A stretch of 64,000 bases of DNA from JAAFIP01 sp963775085 (GCA_963775085.1 CAVZHO010000002.1:806001-870000); one strand, 5' to 3'; counted from the first letter of the stretch, positions 45,813-55,187 are shown. Program-made: numbers and translations. Notes: generated by a model from the letters alone, not told the origin.

Positions 45813-46181
45813 ATGCCTCGCGTTAAACGTGGTGTTACGGCCCGTGCCCGTCACAAAAAAGTTCTAGCCCTCGCTAAAGGTTTCCGCGGTCGCCGTGGCA
45901 ACGTCTTCCGTATCGCCAAAGAAGCGGTGATGAAGGCGGGCCAATACGCCTACCGTGACCGCCGCACCAAAAAGCGGGTGTTCCGCCAGTTGTGGATTGC
46001 GCGTATCAACGCCGCAGCACGCACCTGTGGCCTGACCTACAGCCAGTTCGCCAACGGTATCCGCAAAGCCGGTATCGAAATCGACCGCAAAATGCTCTCC
46101 GACATGGCCATCCATGACATGCCAGCATTTACCGCTGTCGTGAACCAGGTGAAAGCCAAGCTCGCTTCCCTGCCTGCTTAA
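45813..46181 (+). CDS. rplT: ribosomal protein L20
   Basis: 122 residues: MPRVKRGVTARARHKKVLAL and GRRGNVFRIAKEAVMKAGQYAYRDRR are typical. Binds 23S rRNA early in 50S assembly and often represses the infC-rpmI-rplT operon. Starts 20 bases after rpmI with AAGGAG. Confidence 0.97.
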   Translation: MPRVKRGVTARARHKKVLALAKGFRGRRGNVFRIAKEAVMKAGQYAYRDRRTKKRVFRQLWIARINAAARTCGLTYSQFANGIRKAGIEIDRKMLSDMAIHDMPAFTAVVNQVKAKLASLPA

Positions 46182-46194
46182 GTTTCACGCGCTG

Positions 46195-46250
46195 AGTTGC
46201 TATTCTTTGGATAGCTGCTTACGCTAATCAATAAAGGGCTAGCGCTTGAA
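46195..46250 (+). repeat. TGCTTACG-family repeat after rplT
   Basis: TTGCTATTC then GGATAGCTGCTTACG; its second half merges with the terminator at 46233. Confidence 0.65.
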
Positions 46251-46273
46251 AAGGCACTAGCCCTTGTTTGTTT
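46233..46273 (+). terminator. terminator between rplT and pheS
   Basis: AAGGGCTAG and CTAGCCCTT arms, then TGTTTGTTT. Suggests that pheST has its own start or depends on readthrough. A second hairpin, CGGCAG-gttt-CTGCCG, follows a little further on. Confidence 0.75.
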
Positions 46274-46338
46274 CAGCGCCCCGGCAGGTTTCTGCCGTAT
46301 ATTTGATCTTTTTTTCAGTTTTACCCCACAGCCGTCCT

Positions 46339-47472
46339 ATGAGCGATTTAGACACCATCGTTGCCAGTGCCCAAGCCGCCTTTGCCGCCGCCAGCACCCC
46401 TGCCGACCTGGAAAACGCCAAGGCGCTGTTTCTGGGCAAGGCAGGCAAGCTGACCGAGCTGATGAAAGGCATGGCCGCCTTGAGCGTGGATGAGAAGAAA
46501 ACACGCGGCGCCGCCATCAACGTGACCAAACAGGCCGTGGAAGCCGCTTTGACGGCCCGGCGCGCCGCACTTGCGGATGCCGAACTGCAAACGCAACTCA
46601 AAGCCGAAGCACTGGATGTCACGCTGCCGGGCCGCCAACGCGGGCAGGGTGGTTTGCACCCGATTGCCCTGGCCTGGGAGCGCGTGGAGAGTATCTTTAA
46701 CAGCATGGGCTTTGACGTAGCCGACGGCCCCGAGATTGAAAACGACTGGTTCAACTTCACCTCGCTGAACAACCCGCCCAACCACCCCGCCCGCTCGATG
46801 CAAGACACGTTCTACGTAGACATGAACGACGAGCAGGGCCACCCCTACTGCCTGCGCACCCACACCAGCCCGATGCAGATCCGCTACGCCGTGGCGCATG
46901 CCAAAAAGCATGCTGCAGCGATGGTGGCGAGCCACGCCGGGCCGCCCCAAGTGGCGAGGGCCCCCTCGGGGGGCAGCGATCCACGCGCAGCGGGAGAGCG
47001 TGGGGGCACGTTACCTATGCCCGAGATTCGCGTGATTGCGCCAGGTCGCACCTACCGCGTGGACAGCGATGCAACCCATTCCCCCATGTTCCACCAGTTT
47101 GAAGGCCTGTGGATCGGCGAAAACGTCAACTTCAAAGACCTCAAGGTCACCTTCCTTAATTTCTGCAAGGCCTTCTTCGAGACGGACGACTTGACGCTGC
47201 GTTTCCGCCCCAGCTATTTCCCCTTCACCGAGCCCAGCGCCGAGATCGACATCGCCTTTAGCTCCGGCCCCTTGGCTGGCCGCTGGCTGGAGGTGGCAGG
47301 CTCTGGCCAGGTACACCCCACCGTGGTGCGCAATATGGGCCTGGATCCCGAAAAGTACATTGGCTTTGCCTTTGGCATCGGCATCGACCGCCTGGCGATG
47401 CTGCGCTATGGCGTGAACGATTTGCGGCTGTTCTTTGAAAACGATGTGCGCTTTTTGTCGCAGTTTCAATGA
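46339..47472 (+). CDS. pheS: phenylalanyl-tRNA synthetase alpha subunit with a repeat-coded insert
   Basis: 377 residues from the ATG at 46339. Class II motifs: DWFNFTSLNNPPNHPARSMQDTFY, RTHTSPMQIRYA, DATHSPMFHQFEG and GFAFGIGIDRLAMLRYGV. Between YAVAHAKKH and PEIRVIAPG there are about 35 extra residues (VASHAGPPQVARAPSGG and onward), Gly/Pro/Arg-rich, coded by a GC-rich palindromic stretch. This position is a surface loop in the family, so the enzyme probably works. Pairs with PheT. Confidence 0.93.
   Translation: MSDLDTIVASAQAAFAAASTPADLENAKALFLGKAGKLTELMKGMAALSVDEKKTRGAAINVTKQAVEAALTARRAALADAELQTQLKAEALDVTLPGRQRGQGGLHPIALAWERVESIFNSMGFDVADGPEIENDWFNFTSLNNPPNHPARSMQDTFYVDMNDEQGHPYCLRTHTSPMQIRYAVAHAKKHAAAMVASHAGPPQVARAPSGGSDPRAAGERGGTLPMPEIRVIAPGRTYRVDSDATHSPMFHQFEGLWIGENVNFKDLKVTFLNFCKAFFETDDLTLRFRPSYFPFTEPSAEIDIAFSSGPLAGRWLEVAGSGQVHPTVVRNMGLDPEKYIGFAFGIGIDRLAMLRYGVNDLRLFFENDVRFLSQFQ
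46929..47008 (+). repeat. GC-rich palindromic repeat inserted in pheS
   Basis: Contains GGGCCGCCCC, GGGCCCCCTCGGGGGGC and GCGTGGGGGC blocks. In base content and symmetry it looks like the intergenic GC-rich repeats of Comamonadaceae rather than coding sequence. Unrelated to the TGCTTACG family. Confidence 0.6.
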
Positions 47473-47482
47473 CTTTGATGAT

Positions 47483-47611
47483 GTAACGCTAAAAACGCAA
47501 AAAGAACCCAAAAAACGCTAAAAATACCAAATTCAAAAAATTAGAAAACGCTGTTTTTATTCTTTTTTTGCATTTTCTGCGTTCTTTTTGCGCTTTTTGC
47601 GATAAATCCCA
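47483..47611. repeat. AT-rich repeat between pheS and pheT
   Basis: Begins GTAACGCTAAAAACGC and ends TTTTTGCGATAAATCCC, the reverse of the element at 9698-9822. It lies inside the pheST operon. Confidence 0.7.
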
Positions 47612-47650
47612 TTCCGTGAAGAAACACAACATCCCGATTGAAGAGTCACC

Positions 47651-50113
47651 ATGCAATTCCCTGAAAGTTGGTTGAGAGAGTTCTGTAACCCCCCCCTGTC
47701 CACCCAGCAGTTGGCCGATGCGCTGACCATGGCGGGGCTGGAGGTGGAGGAAACGACACTGGCTGCGCCACCGTTTACCGGCGTGGTGGTGGGCGAGATC
47801 AAAGCGTGCGCGCAGCACCCCGATGCGGACCGTCTGCGTGTGTGCCAGGTAGACATTGGAAGCCACGCCAGCATGGCGGCTGGAACGGGCACCTTGCTCA
47901 ATATCGTCTGCGGGGCACCCAACGCGCGCGTGGGTATTCGCATTCCGGTGGCCACCGTGGGGGCGTTGTTGCCACCGGGCGCAGATGGCAAGCCGTTTGC
48001 TATCAAGCTGGGCAAGTTGCGCGGCGTGGAGAGCCAAGGCATGTTGTGTTCGGCCAAAGAGCTGGGCATTGACGAGGATGCCAGCGGTTTGCTGGAGTTG
48101 CCTTTAGATGCGCCGATTGGCACCAATCTGCGTGACCATTTGAAGCTGGACGACACGCTGTTCACGCTCAAGCTCACACCTAACCTGGGCCATTGCCTGA
48201 GCGTGTTGGGTGTGGCGCGTGAGGTGTCGGCCATTACGGGCACGCCTTTAAAACAAACCAGCGTCCCGGCGGTAACTGCAACGCACACTGACAAACTGCC
48301 CGTCAAAGTATCTGCCCCCGACCTGTGTGGCCGCTTCTCTGGCCGCATCGTCAAAGGCGTGAATACGAAAGCCAAGACGCCCCAGTGGATGGTGGACAAA
48401 CTGGCGCGTTGCGGCCAGCGCAGTGTGACGGCGCTGGTGGACATCTCCAACTACGTGATGTTTGAGGTCGGCCAGCCCACCCATATCTTTGATCTGGACA
48501 AAATCCACGGCGGCTTGGACGTGCGTTGGGGCAAGCCGGGCGAGTCCCTCAAGCTGCTGAGCGGCAACACCGTCACCCTCGACGACAAGGTGGGCGTGAT
48601 TGCCGATAACCAAGCCGTCGAGTCGCTGGCGGGCATCATGGGGGGCGACAGCACGTCGGTGACCGACGCTACGCAAAACGTCTATATCGAAGCCGCCTTT
48701 TGGTGGCCCGAGGCCGTGGCGGGCCGTTCGCGCCGTTATAACTTTGCCACCGACGCGGGCCACCGCTTCGAACGCGGCGTGGACCCGAGCCAGACGGTGG
48801 AGCATATTGAGCGAATTACCCAACTGGTGCTGGACATCTGCGGCGGCCAGGCAGGCGGCATTGACGACCAACAGCCAAACATGCCCGAGCGCAAACCCGT
48901 GCAACTGCGCGTGGCGCGCGCCAGCAAAGTGATTGGCATGCCCGTGAGCGCAGCGCAGTGCCTGGATGCCTTCAAGCGCCTGGGTCTGCCCGCGACCGAG
49001 GCAAAATCTAGCAACCCAGCGGATGGTTCGGTCATCACCGTCACGCCACCAGCGTACCGCTTTGACATCACGATCGAAGAAGACCTGATCGAAGAAGTGG
49101 TGCGCCTGATCGGCTTTAACAACCTGCCCACCACGCCCCCCATCGCCCCCGTAGAGCCACAAGCGCGCAGCGAGACGCAGCGGGGCCGCTTTGCCGTGCG
49201 CCGCGCTCTGGCGGGCCTGGGCTACCAGGAGACGATCAACTTCAGCTTTGTCGAAGAGCGCTGGGAGACCGAGCTGGCGGGCAACGCCAACCCGATCAAG
49301 CTGCTCAACCCCATTGCCAGCCAACTGAGCGTGATGCGCTCGTCATTATTGGGTAGTTTGCTGCAAATTTTAAAGCACAACCTGGACCGCAAGGCCGACC
49401 GCGTGCGCATCTTCGAGCTGGGCCGCGTGTTCCTGCGCGATGCCAGCGTGCAAACCAGCGACACCCAGGTGGCAGGCATCCAGCAGCCGCTGCGCATTGC
49501 AGGCCTGGCCTTTGGCGGCGCGGTGCAGCGCCAGTGGAGCGCCAAGGATGCCGCCGCCGACTTCTTTGACGTGAAGGGCGATGTCGAGAGCCTGCTGGCT
49601 CCTCTGCAAGCCACCTTTGTCGCGGCTGAGCACCCCGCCATGCACCCGGGCCGCTGCGCCAAGGTGCTGCTGCACGGCGCAGAGGTTGGCGTGATCGGCG
49701 AGCTGCACCCGCGTTGGAAGCAGGGTTACGAGTTGCCCCAAGCCCCCATCCTGTTCGAGCTGGACCTGGCTGCCGTCATGCAGCGCGACCTGCCCGCCGC
49801 CAAGCCGATCCCCAAGTTCCAGGACGTAGAGCGCGACCTCGCCGTCATTGTGCGCGAGGGCGTGGGCCATGCCGCGCTGATGGCCGCCATCCACGCCGCG
49901 CCTACCCAGGGTTTGCTGCAAGATGCCCTGCTGTTTGACGTGTACCGCCCCAAGGAAAGCGCCGTGGGCATGGAGCCGGGCGAAAAAAGCCTGGCCGTGC
50001 GCTTGACCTTGGGCAGCCCTGCGGCGACACTCACCGAAGAGCAGATCGAGTCGGCGGTGGCGGCAGTCGTCCAACAGATGCAAACGACTCTACAGGCCCG
50101 GTTGCGTGCGTAA
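47651..50113 (+). CDS. pheT: phenylalanyl-tRNA synthetase beta subunit
   Basis: 820 residues. N-terminal tRNA-binding EMAP-like domain (about 40-150, with VCGAPNARVG), B3/B4 editing domain, the B5 domain and class II-like core (about 480-700), and the C-terminal anticodon-binding FDX domain (FQDVERDLAVIV). Forms the (alpha-beta)2 enzyme with PheS. Confidence 0.96.
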   Translation: MQFPESWLREFCNPPLSTQQLADALTMAGLEVEETTLAAPPFTGVVVGEIKACAQHPDADRLRVCQVDIGSHASMAAGTGTLLNIVCGAPNARVGIRIPVATVGALLPPGADGKPFAIKLGKLRGVESQGMLCSAKELGIDEDASGLLELPLDAPIGTNLRDHLKLDDTLFTLKLTPNLGHCLSVLGVAREVSAITGTPLKQTSVPAVTATHTDKLPVKVSAPDLCGRFSGRIVKGVNTKAKTPQWMVDKLARCGQRSVTALVDISNYVMFEVGQPTHIFDLDKIHGGLDVRWGKPGESLKLLSGNTVTLDDKVGVIADNQAVESLAGIMGGDSTSVTDATQNVYIEAAFWWPEAVAGRSRRYNFATDAGHRFERGVDPSQTVEHIERITQLVLDICGGQAGGIDDQQPNMPERKPVQLRVARASKVIGMPVSAAQCLDAFKRLGLPATEAKSSNPADGSVITVTPPAYRFDITIEEDLIEEVVRLIGFNNLPTTPPIAPVEPQARSETQRGRFAVRRALAGLGYQETINFSFVEERWETELAGNANPIKLLNPIASQLSVMRSSLLGSLLQILKHNLDRKADRVRIFELGRVFLRDASVQTSDTQVAGIQQPLRIAGLAFGGAVQRQWSAKDAAADFFDVKGDVESLLAPLQATFVAAEHPAMHPGRCAKVLLHGAEVGVIGELHPRWKQGYELPQAPILFELDLAAVMQRDLPAAKPIPKFQDVERDLAVIVREGVGHAALMAAIHAAPTQGLLQDALLFDVYRPKESAVGMEPGEKSLAVRLTLGSPAATLTEEQIESAVAAVVQQMQTTLQARLRA

Positions 50114-50129
50114 ATCGCATGAATATGCA

Positions 50130-50183
50130 TAAAATAAGCTGATAGTCCTTGTCGGCGGGACATAGTTAGCTATAATAATAGGA
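50130..50183 (-). repeat. TGCTTACG-family repeat between pheT and ihfA
   Basis: Reverse orientation, GTCC-N9-GGAC. Its end (ATAATAGGAG) appears to supply the ribosome-binding site of ihfA. Confidence 0.75.
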
Positions 50184-50192
50184 GCAAACAAA

Positions 50193-50504
50193 ATGGAATT
50201 CACGGTAGAAAGTCTGGAGACCCCAGCGCTCACCAAGGCGCAGTTGGCCGACCTGCTGTTCGACAATATTGGTTTGAACAAGCGCGAGTCCAAAGACATG
50301 ATTGACGCGTTTTTTGAGCTGATCGCCGCCAGCGTGGTCGATGGCAGCGACGTGAAAATTTCCAGTTTTGGCAACTTTCAAATCCGTACCAAGGCCCCGC
50401 GTCCTGGGCGCAACCCCCGCACGGGCGAGGCCATCCCGATTGAGGCGCGCCGCGTGGTGACCTTTCACGCCAGCCACAAGCTCAAAGACCAGATTCAAGG
50501 CTAG
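50193..50504 (+). CDS. ihfA: integration host factor alpha subunit
   Basis: 103 residues: ALTKAQLADLLFDNIGLNKRESKDMIDAFFELI and the DNA-intercalating arm GRNPRTGEAIPIEARRVVTF with the conserved proline. Bends DNA for recombination, replication and sigma-54 promoters such as that of glnA. Standard place after pheT. Confidence 0.96.
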   Translation: MEFTVESLETPALTKAQLADLLFDNIGLNKRESKDMIDAFFELIAASVVDGSDVKISSFGNFQIRTKAPRPGRNPRTGEAIPIEARRVVTFHASHKLKDQIQG

Positions 50505-50693
50505 CGCCTGCCCCCTGTAACTTTGCGCCTCTTTCGGGCCATTCGGCTTGGAATATGTTACAAACCTTGCTCTAAATACCTGAGCGCAAAATTACAACAA
50601 ATTCAAAGAGTTAGCGTGTAAAGTAAAAGTAGATTGCAACTTCGGCTTACTTAGAGTAAATTTCTAGGTCTAGCTTGTAGAACGTTGATTTCA

Positions 50694-51161
50694 ATGGAGA
50701 AATTCCTCCCCACTATTCCTGTTAAGCGCTACTTCACCATCGGTGAGGTCAGCGAGCTGTGCGATGTCAAGCCGCACGTGCTGCGTTATTGGGAGCAGGA
50801 GTTTACGCAGCTCAAACCCATGAAGCGGCGTGGCAACCGGCGCTACTACCAGCACCACGAGGTGCTGATGATCCGCCGTATCCGCGATCTGCTGTATGAC
50901 CAGGGCTTTACCATCAGCGGTGCACGCAACAAGCTGCATGACCTGGTACAAACCGAGAGAGACCGCCGCAAAGCAGGCGAGGTGCTGCTCGAGGGTATGG
51001 AGGTGATAGAGGGTAGCGATTCAGATTTTCCGTTCGATATGGACGAGACAGATTTTCAAGACCCCGCGAGCGAGCTGGATATGCATGCCATCCATGTTCC
51101 CATCCTGCAACTGCGCCGCGAGCTGTTCGAGATCCGCGAGCTGCTGGCGCTCCCCGCTTGA
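50694..51161 (+). CDS. MerR-family transcriptional regulator after ihfA
   Basis: 155 residues from the ATG at 50694. YFTIGEVSELCDVKPHVLRYWEQEF is the MerR winged helix, with HHEVLMIRRIRDLLYDQGFTISGARNKL after it. There are no metal-binding cysteines at the C-terminus, so it is not a metal sensor. Its effector is unknown; its position between ihfA and tRNA-Pro is conserved in Burkholderiales. Confidence 0.88.
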   Translation: MEKFLPTIPVKRYFTIGEVSELCDVKPHVLRYWEQEFTQLKPMKRRGNRRYYQHHEVLMIRRIRDLLYDQGFTISGARNKLHDLVQTERDRRKAGEVLLEGMEVIEGSDSDFPFDMDETDFQDPASELDMHAIHVPILQLRRELFEIRELLALPA

Positions 51162-51235
51162 ATTTTGCAGTTTCTGCGCCTCGCAATGGCGCTGGCCCCA
51201 AATCAGCAGGACGCACAGGCTATAATTCGCAGCTT

Positions 51236-51312
51236 CGGTGTGTGGCGCAGCCTGGTAGCGCACTTGCATGGGGTGCAAGGGGTCGAAGGTTCGAATCCTT
51301 TCACACCGACCA
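51236..51312 (+). tRNA. tRNA-Pro (GGG anticodon)
   Basis: 77 bases from CGGTGTG to CACACCGACCA. Acceptor stem CGGTGTG/CACACCG, anticodon stem CTTGC/GCAAG with loop ATGGGGT giving GGG, T arm GGTTCGAATCC, encoded CCA. C1-G72 is typical of bacterial tRNA-Pro. TATAAT lies at 51221-51226, ten bases upstream. Confidence 0.97.
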
Positions 51313-51323
51313 TTAGATAAGAT

Positions 51324-51361
51324 AAAGGCCTCCAGGTAGCGATACTCGGAGGCCTTTTTTT
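51324..51361 (+). terminator. terminator of tRNA-Pro
   Basis: AAGGCCTCC and GGAGGCCTT arms with a 14-base loop, followed by T7. Confidence 0.93.
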
Positions 51362-51443
51362 GCTTTTTGCGCCTTATAATTTATCATTTGATTATTAGCA
51401 CGCGTGTGCCTGACGCACCAGGTCAGGTATAGAAAGTAAGACG

Positions 51444-51995
51444 ATGAAACCCAAGACGAGCAAAAGCGAGATCGATCCACTGGATCTGCGCCGTGCGTTT
51501 GGGCGTTTTGGTACGGGTGTCACCGTCATTACCACCCGCGCAGCCGATGGCGTGCCCGTGGGCATCACCGCCAATTCCTTCAATACCGTGTCGCTCGCTC
51601 CACCCATCGTGCTGTGGAGTCTGTCGGCCGCATCGATGAGCCTGGCCATCTTTCGCACGACCCGGCATTTTGCTGTCAATGTGCTGACGCTGGAGCAGAT
51701 CGAGCTGTCGCGGCGTTTTTCGCGTCCCTCGCAAGACAAGTTTGCGGGGGTGGCTTACACCGACGGTCTGCATGGCGCGCCGATTCTGGCGGGCTGCGCC
51801 GCCAGCATTGAGTGCACCGTACTGAGCGAGCAGGTGGTGGGTGATCATGTGCTGTTTCTTGGCCAGGTGGATCACTACGCACATGAGAACGCTGCGCCAC
51901 TGCTTTTCTTCAACGGCAAATACATTCAGGGCGTGGCATTGGATGTACCGTCCGTTGCCGCCCATCCGCCCGCGCCTGTTGCGCGGGCCGTTTAG
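51444..51995 (+). CDS. flavin reductase family protein
   Basis: 183 residues: LRRAFGRFGTGVTVITTRAADGVPVGITANSF and PIVLWSLSAASMSLAIFRTTRHFAVNVL are the FMN-binding flavin reductase fold. Supplies reduced flavin to a monooxygenase. The next gene, 29 bases downstream, codes a luciferase-like monooxygenase, its probable partner. Confidence 0.9.
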   Translation: MKPKTSKSEIDPLDLRRAFGRFGTGVTVITTRAADGVPVGITANSFNTVSLAPPIVLWSLSAASMSLAIFRTTRHFAVNVLTLEQIELSRRFSRPSQDKFAGVAYTDGLHGAPILAGCAASIECTVLSEQVVGDHVLFLGQVDHYAHENAAPLLFFNGKYIQGVALDVPSVAAHPPAPVARAV

Positions 51996-52024
51996 ATTTT
52001 GGCATTGATAAAAAAAGGAAATCC

Positions 52025-53116
52025 ATGAAACTCGGAATGTTCATGATGCCCCTGCATCCCCCCGGCCGCAACATTGGCCAAACCCTGGCTGAGGACCGCG
52101 AAGCCGTGCTGCTGGCCGACCGGCTGGGCTACTGCGAGGCCTTTGTGGGCGAGCATGTGACCGATGCCGCCGAGACCGTCACCTCATCCATGATGTTTTT
52201 GGCCAGCCTGGCCGCCGAGACCCAGCAGATCATGCTGGGCACGGGCACCATCAACCTGCCCAACAGCCACCCGGCCAACGTCGCGGCGCAGGCCGCCATG
52301 CTCGACCACCTGCTCAAGGGCCGCTTTATCATGGGCATCAGCCCCGGCGGCCTGATGTCGGATGCCGAAGCGTTTGGCAACTTTGGCAATAACCGCAATG
52401 AGATGTTTGTCGAGTGCATCAACACGGTGCTGAAAATCTGGGAGTCCGAGCCGCCCTACAACATCGAGGGCAAGTACTGGAACGTGTCGGTCGCCAAAAC
52501 CATGATCCCCGAGATCGGCCAGGGCTTCATCATGAAGCCGCTGCAAAAGCCGCACCCGTTGATTGTCGGCACCGCCGTGGCGCCCTTCTCACAGGGTGTG
52601 ACCGAGATGGCCAAACGTGGCTGGCAGCCGATATCGGCCAACTTCCTGATGCCCGAATGGGTGAAAAGCCATTGGCCCAAGTACGTGGAGGGCCGCGAGG
52701 CCGTGGGGGCGGTGGCCTCCCCATCGGAATGGCGTGTGGCCAAAAGCATTTTTGTCGCGGACGACGAAGCCACGGCCAAGCGTTACGCTCACGACCCGTC
52801 TGGCCCGTACCATTTTTACTTCAAGCAGCTGGTGCGCAAGCTGGTGGGTGCGGGCGGTCGCGGCAACCTGTTCAAAACCGACCCGGACATGCCCAACGGG
52901 AGGATCACACCCGAGTACGTGACGCAGCGATTGGTACTGGCGGGCACGGTGGACTCGGTGGTGGCACAACTGCTGGCCTTTAGAGACCAGGTGGGCGACT
53001 TTGGCACCCTGCTGTACGCCTGCCACGACTGGATCGACCCGGTGTTGGCCAAGCGTTCGATGCAGCTCATGGCCGAGCAGGTCATGCCGCGCGTCAACGC
53101 GGCACTGGGCAAGTAG
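52025..53116 (+). CDS. luciferase-like (LLM) flavin-dependent monooxygenase
   Basis: 363 residues: MKLGMFMMPLHPPGRNIGQTL, then DRLGYCEAFVGEHVTD and LGTGTINLPNSHPANVAAQAAMLDHL are features of the bacterial luciferase-like TIM barrel. Uses reduced FMN and O2. Substrate unknown. A clear ribosome site (AAAAAGGAAATCC) precedes it; operon with the flavin reductase. Confidence 0.9.
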   Translation: MKLGMFMMPLHPPGRNIGQTLAEDREAVLLADRLGYCEAFVGEHVTDAAETVTSSMMFLASLAAETQQIMLGTGTINLPNSHPANVAAQAAMLDHLLKGRFIMGISPGGLMSDAEAFGNFGNNRNEMFVECINTVLKIWESEPPYNIEGKYWNVSVAKTMIPEIGQGFIMKPLQKPHPLIVGTAVAPFSQGVTEMAKRGWQPISANFLMPEWVKSHWPKYVEGREAVGAVASPSEWRVAKSIFVADDEATAKRYAHDPSGPYHFYFKQLVRKLVGAGGRGNLFKTDPDMPNGRITPEYVTQRLVLAGTVDSVVAQLLAFRDQVGDFGTLLYACHDWIDPVLAKRSMQLMAEQVMPRVNAALGK

Positions 53117-53141
53117 GTAGCATTTTTAACGAGAACTTTAT

Positions 53142-54107
53142 ATGGCAACTGCAACTATCAAAAAATCGATCGCTCCATCTCCAGCCACTGCCGTCGGCGT
53201 GATTGGCCTGGGCATTATGGGCTCGGCCATTTCGGCCAATTTGGTGAAAGCGGGCTTTGCCGTGTATGGCTACGACCCGGTGGCTAAAGCCTGTGCACAG
53301 CTCAAAAAAGATGGCGGCACCCCTTGCAAATCGGCCGCAGAGGTGGCAAGGAACTGCAAGTTTGTCGTGCTGTCCCTGCCCAGCGAAGCGGCTCTGGGCA
53401 TGGTCTGCGGCGAGCTGATTGCCGCCGGAACCAAAGGCCTGATAGCCGCCGAGTGCAGCACCTTGCCTGAGGCCACCAAACTAAACGCCCACGCCCTGCT
53501 GGCCCAACACAAGATTACCCTGCTGGACTGCCCCCTGTCGGGCACCGGCGCGCAGGCCATCACGCGCGACCTGGCGGTGTACGCCAGTGGCGATGCCAAG
53601 GCGATCAAGGCCTTTGCACCCGTGTTTGACGGCTTTGCCCGTGCCTGCTACGCGGTGGGCGGCTTTGGCAACGGCATGCGCATGAAGCTGGTGGCCAACC
53701 TGCTGGTGGCCATCCACAACGTATCTACCGCCGAGGCGATATTGATGGGCGTGCGCGCGGGCCTGGACGCTGCCACCATCGTGAAGGTAGTGGCAGACGG
53801 TGCCGGCGGCTCGCGTATGTTCCAGGTGCGTGGCCCCATGATGGTCAAGCGCAACTGGAGCGAGGCCACCATGAAGGTGTCCACCTGGCAAAAAGACATG
53901 CGCCTGATCAACGACCTGCTGCAGGCTACCGACACCGCCTCACCCCTGTTTGCCACCACCATGCCGATCTACAACGCCGCCATGGCGCTGGGGCATGGCT
54001 CGGACGACACGGCTTCGGTGTACTCGGTGCTGGAGCACATGATGGGGGCTGCGGGTAAGTCCAAAGCCAAAGCCAGCGCAAAGACGGCAACCCGCAAGCA
54101 GAAGTAG
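53142..54107 (+). CDS. 3-hydroxyisobutyrate dehydrogenase-family oxidoreductase
   Basis: 321 residues. NAD(P) motif VGVIGLGIMGSAISANLVKAGFAV, then DCPLSGTGAQAI with the substrate-binding motif and the catalytic lysine in GNGMRMKLVANLLVAIHN. Oxidises a beta-hydroxyacid. Third gene of the operon with the flavin-dependent monooxygenase pair; together they suggest breakdown of a single compound, not identified. The C-terminal tail is Lys/Ala-rich. Confidence 0.88.
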   Translation: MATATIKKSIAPSPATAVGVIGLGIMGSAISANLVKAGFAVYGYDPVAKACAQLKKDGGTPCKSAAEVARNCKFVVLSLPSEAALGMVCGELIAAGTKGLIAAECSTLPEATKLNAHALLAQHKITLLDCPLSGTGAQAITRDLAVYASGDAKAIKAFAPVFDGFARACYAVGGFGNGMRMKLVANLLVAIHNVSTAEAILMGVRAGLDAATIVKVVADGAGGSRMFQVRGPMMVKRNWSEATMKVSTWQKDMRLINDLLQATDTASPLFATTMPIYNAAMALGHGSDDTASVYSVLEHMMGAAGKSKAKASAKTATRKQK

Positions 54108-54109
54108 AG

Positions 54110-54167
54110 TGCTACTGTTTCAATAGCTGCTTACGTCCTGTCTCATGGGACTACAGCGGTATTTTGC
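54110..54167 (+). repeat. TGCTTACG-family repeat after the dehydrogenase gene
   Basis: GTCC-N9-GGAC stem with outer GCTG/CAGC pairing. Confidence 0.85.
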
Positions 54168-54254
54168 AGGAAAAATGGCCTTGAAGAGTTGGTCCTGGTG
54201 CAAAATATCCGGTCGTCATAAGCCCAGTGCCTCAAATGCCGTTATGCTTTGCAC

Positions 54255-55187
54255 ATGAAACTGGTTTTAGATTCTTTTTGGCGCGCGGCAGCCTACTGTC
54301 TGCACCCCCGGGTGATTGCGCTGTCCTTGCTGCCCCTGCTGCTCATGGTGGGCCTGGCGCTGGGCTTGGGCTACGTGTTCTGGGACTCGACCCTGCTGGC
54401 CATCAACGCCTGGCTGGAAGGTAGTGTGTGGATGACGCGCATGCTGCGCATGCTCGACACCTGGGGCTTTGGCTCGCTTAAATCGGGCATTGCGCCCCTG
54501 GTGGTGGTGCTGGCCGCTACGCCGGTGCTGGTAGTGGCATCCCTGCTTGCGGTGGCGCTGATGATGACCCCGGCCATGGTGTCCATGGTGGCCGAGCGGC
54601 GCTTTGCCAAGCTGGAGCGCAAAAAGGGCAACGGCCTGCTGGGCAGCATGCTGTGGTCGCTGGGCTCTACGCTGCTGGCCATCATTGCGCTGTGCATTTC
54701 CATTCCGTTTTGGATCATCCCGCCCCTGGTGCTGGTGGTGCCGCCCCTCATCTGGGGCTGGCTGACCTACCGCGTGATGAGCTTTGACGCGCTGTCGGGC
54801 CACGCCACGCCGCTCGAGCGCCGCGCCCTCATCAAGGCGCACCGCATGCCGCTCTTGGGCATTGGCATGATTTGTGGCTACCTGGGCGCTGCGCCTACGC
54901 TGCTCTGGGCATCCAGCGTGCTGTTTTTGGTGCTGGCCCCGTTCTTGGTAGCGGCGGCGATCTGGGTCTACACCCTGGTATTTGCCTTTTCGTCCCTGTG
55001 GTTTGCGCACTACTGCCTGGCCGCCCTGCAGAAGCAGCGCGTCGAGCAGGCCGTGTTGGCAGCCGGAAAGCCCAGCATGGCCCAGACCACCGCAGCCGCA
55101 ACCCAAGCCGCCACCGACGTACTTCCCAAACCCGATGTAATCATCCTGCCCCATGACAACTCCAGCAAACCCACAGCAGCCCCGTAA
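54255..55187 (+). CDS. EI24-domain membrane protein (CysZ-like)
   Basis: 310 residues from the ATG at 54255. Five or six hydrophobic segments, beginning PRVIALSLLPLLLMVGLALGLGYVFW; the family includes the sulfate permease CysZ. A hydrophilic Ala/Thr-rich tail follows residue 275. It overlaps the next gene by 35 bases. Transport role inferred from the family only. Confidence 0.82.
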   Translation: MKLVLDSFWRAAAYCLHPRVIALSLLPLLLMVGLALGLGYVFWDSTLLAINAWLEGSVWMTRMLRMLDTWGFGSLKSGIAPLVVVLAATPVLVVASLLAVALMMTPAMVSMVAERRFAKLERKKGNGLLGSMLWSLGSTLLAIIALCISIPFWIIPPLVLVVPPLIWGWLTYRVMSFDALSGHATPLERRALIKAHRMPLLGIGMICGYLGAAPTLLWASSVLFLVLAPFLVAAAIWVYTLVFAFSSLWFAHYCLAALQKQRVEQAVLAAGKPSMAQTTAAATQAATDVLPKPDVIILPHDNSSKPTAAP

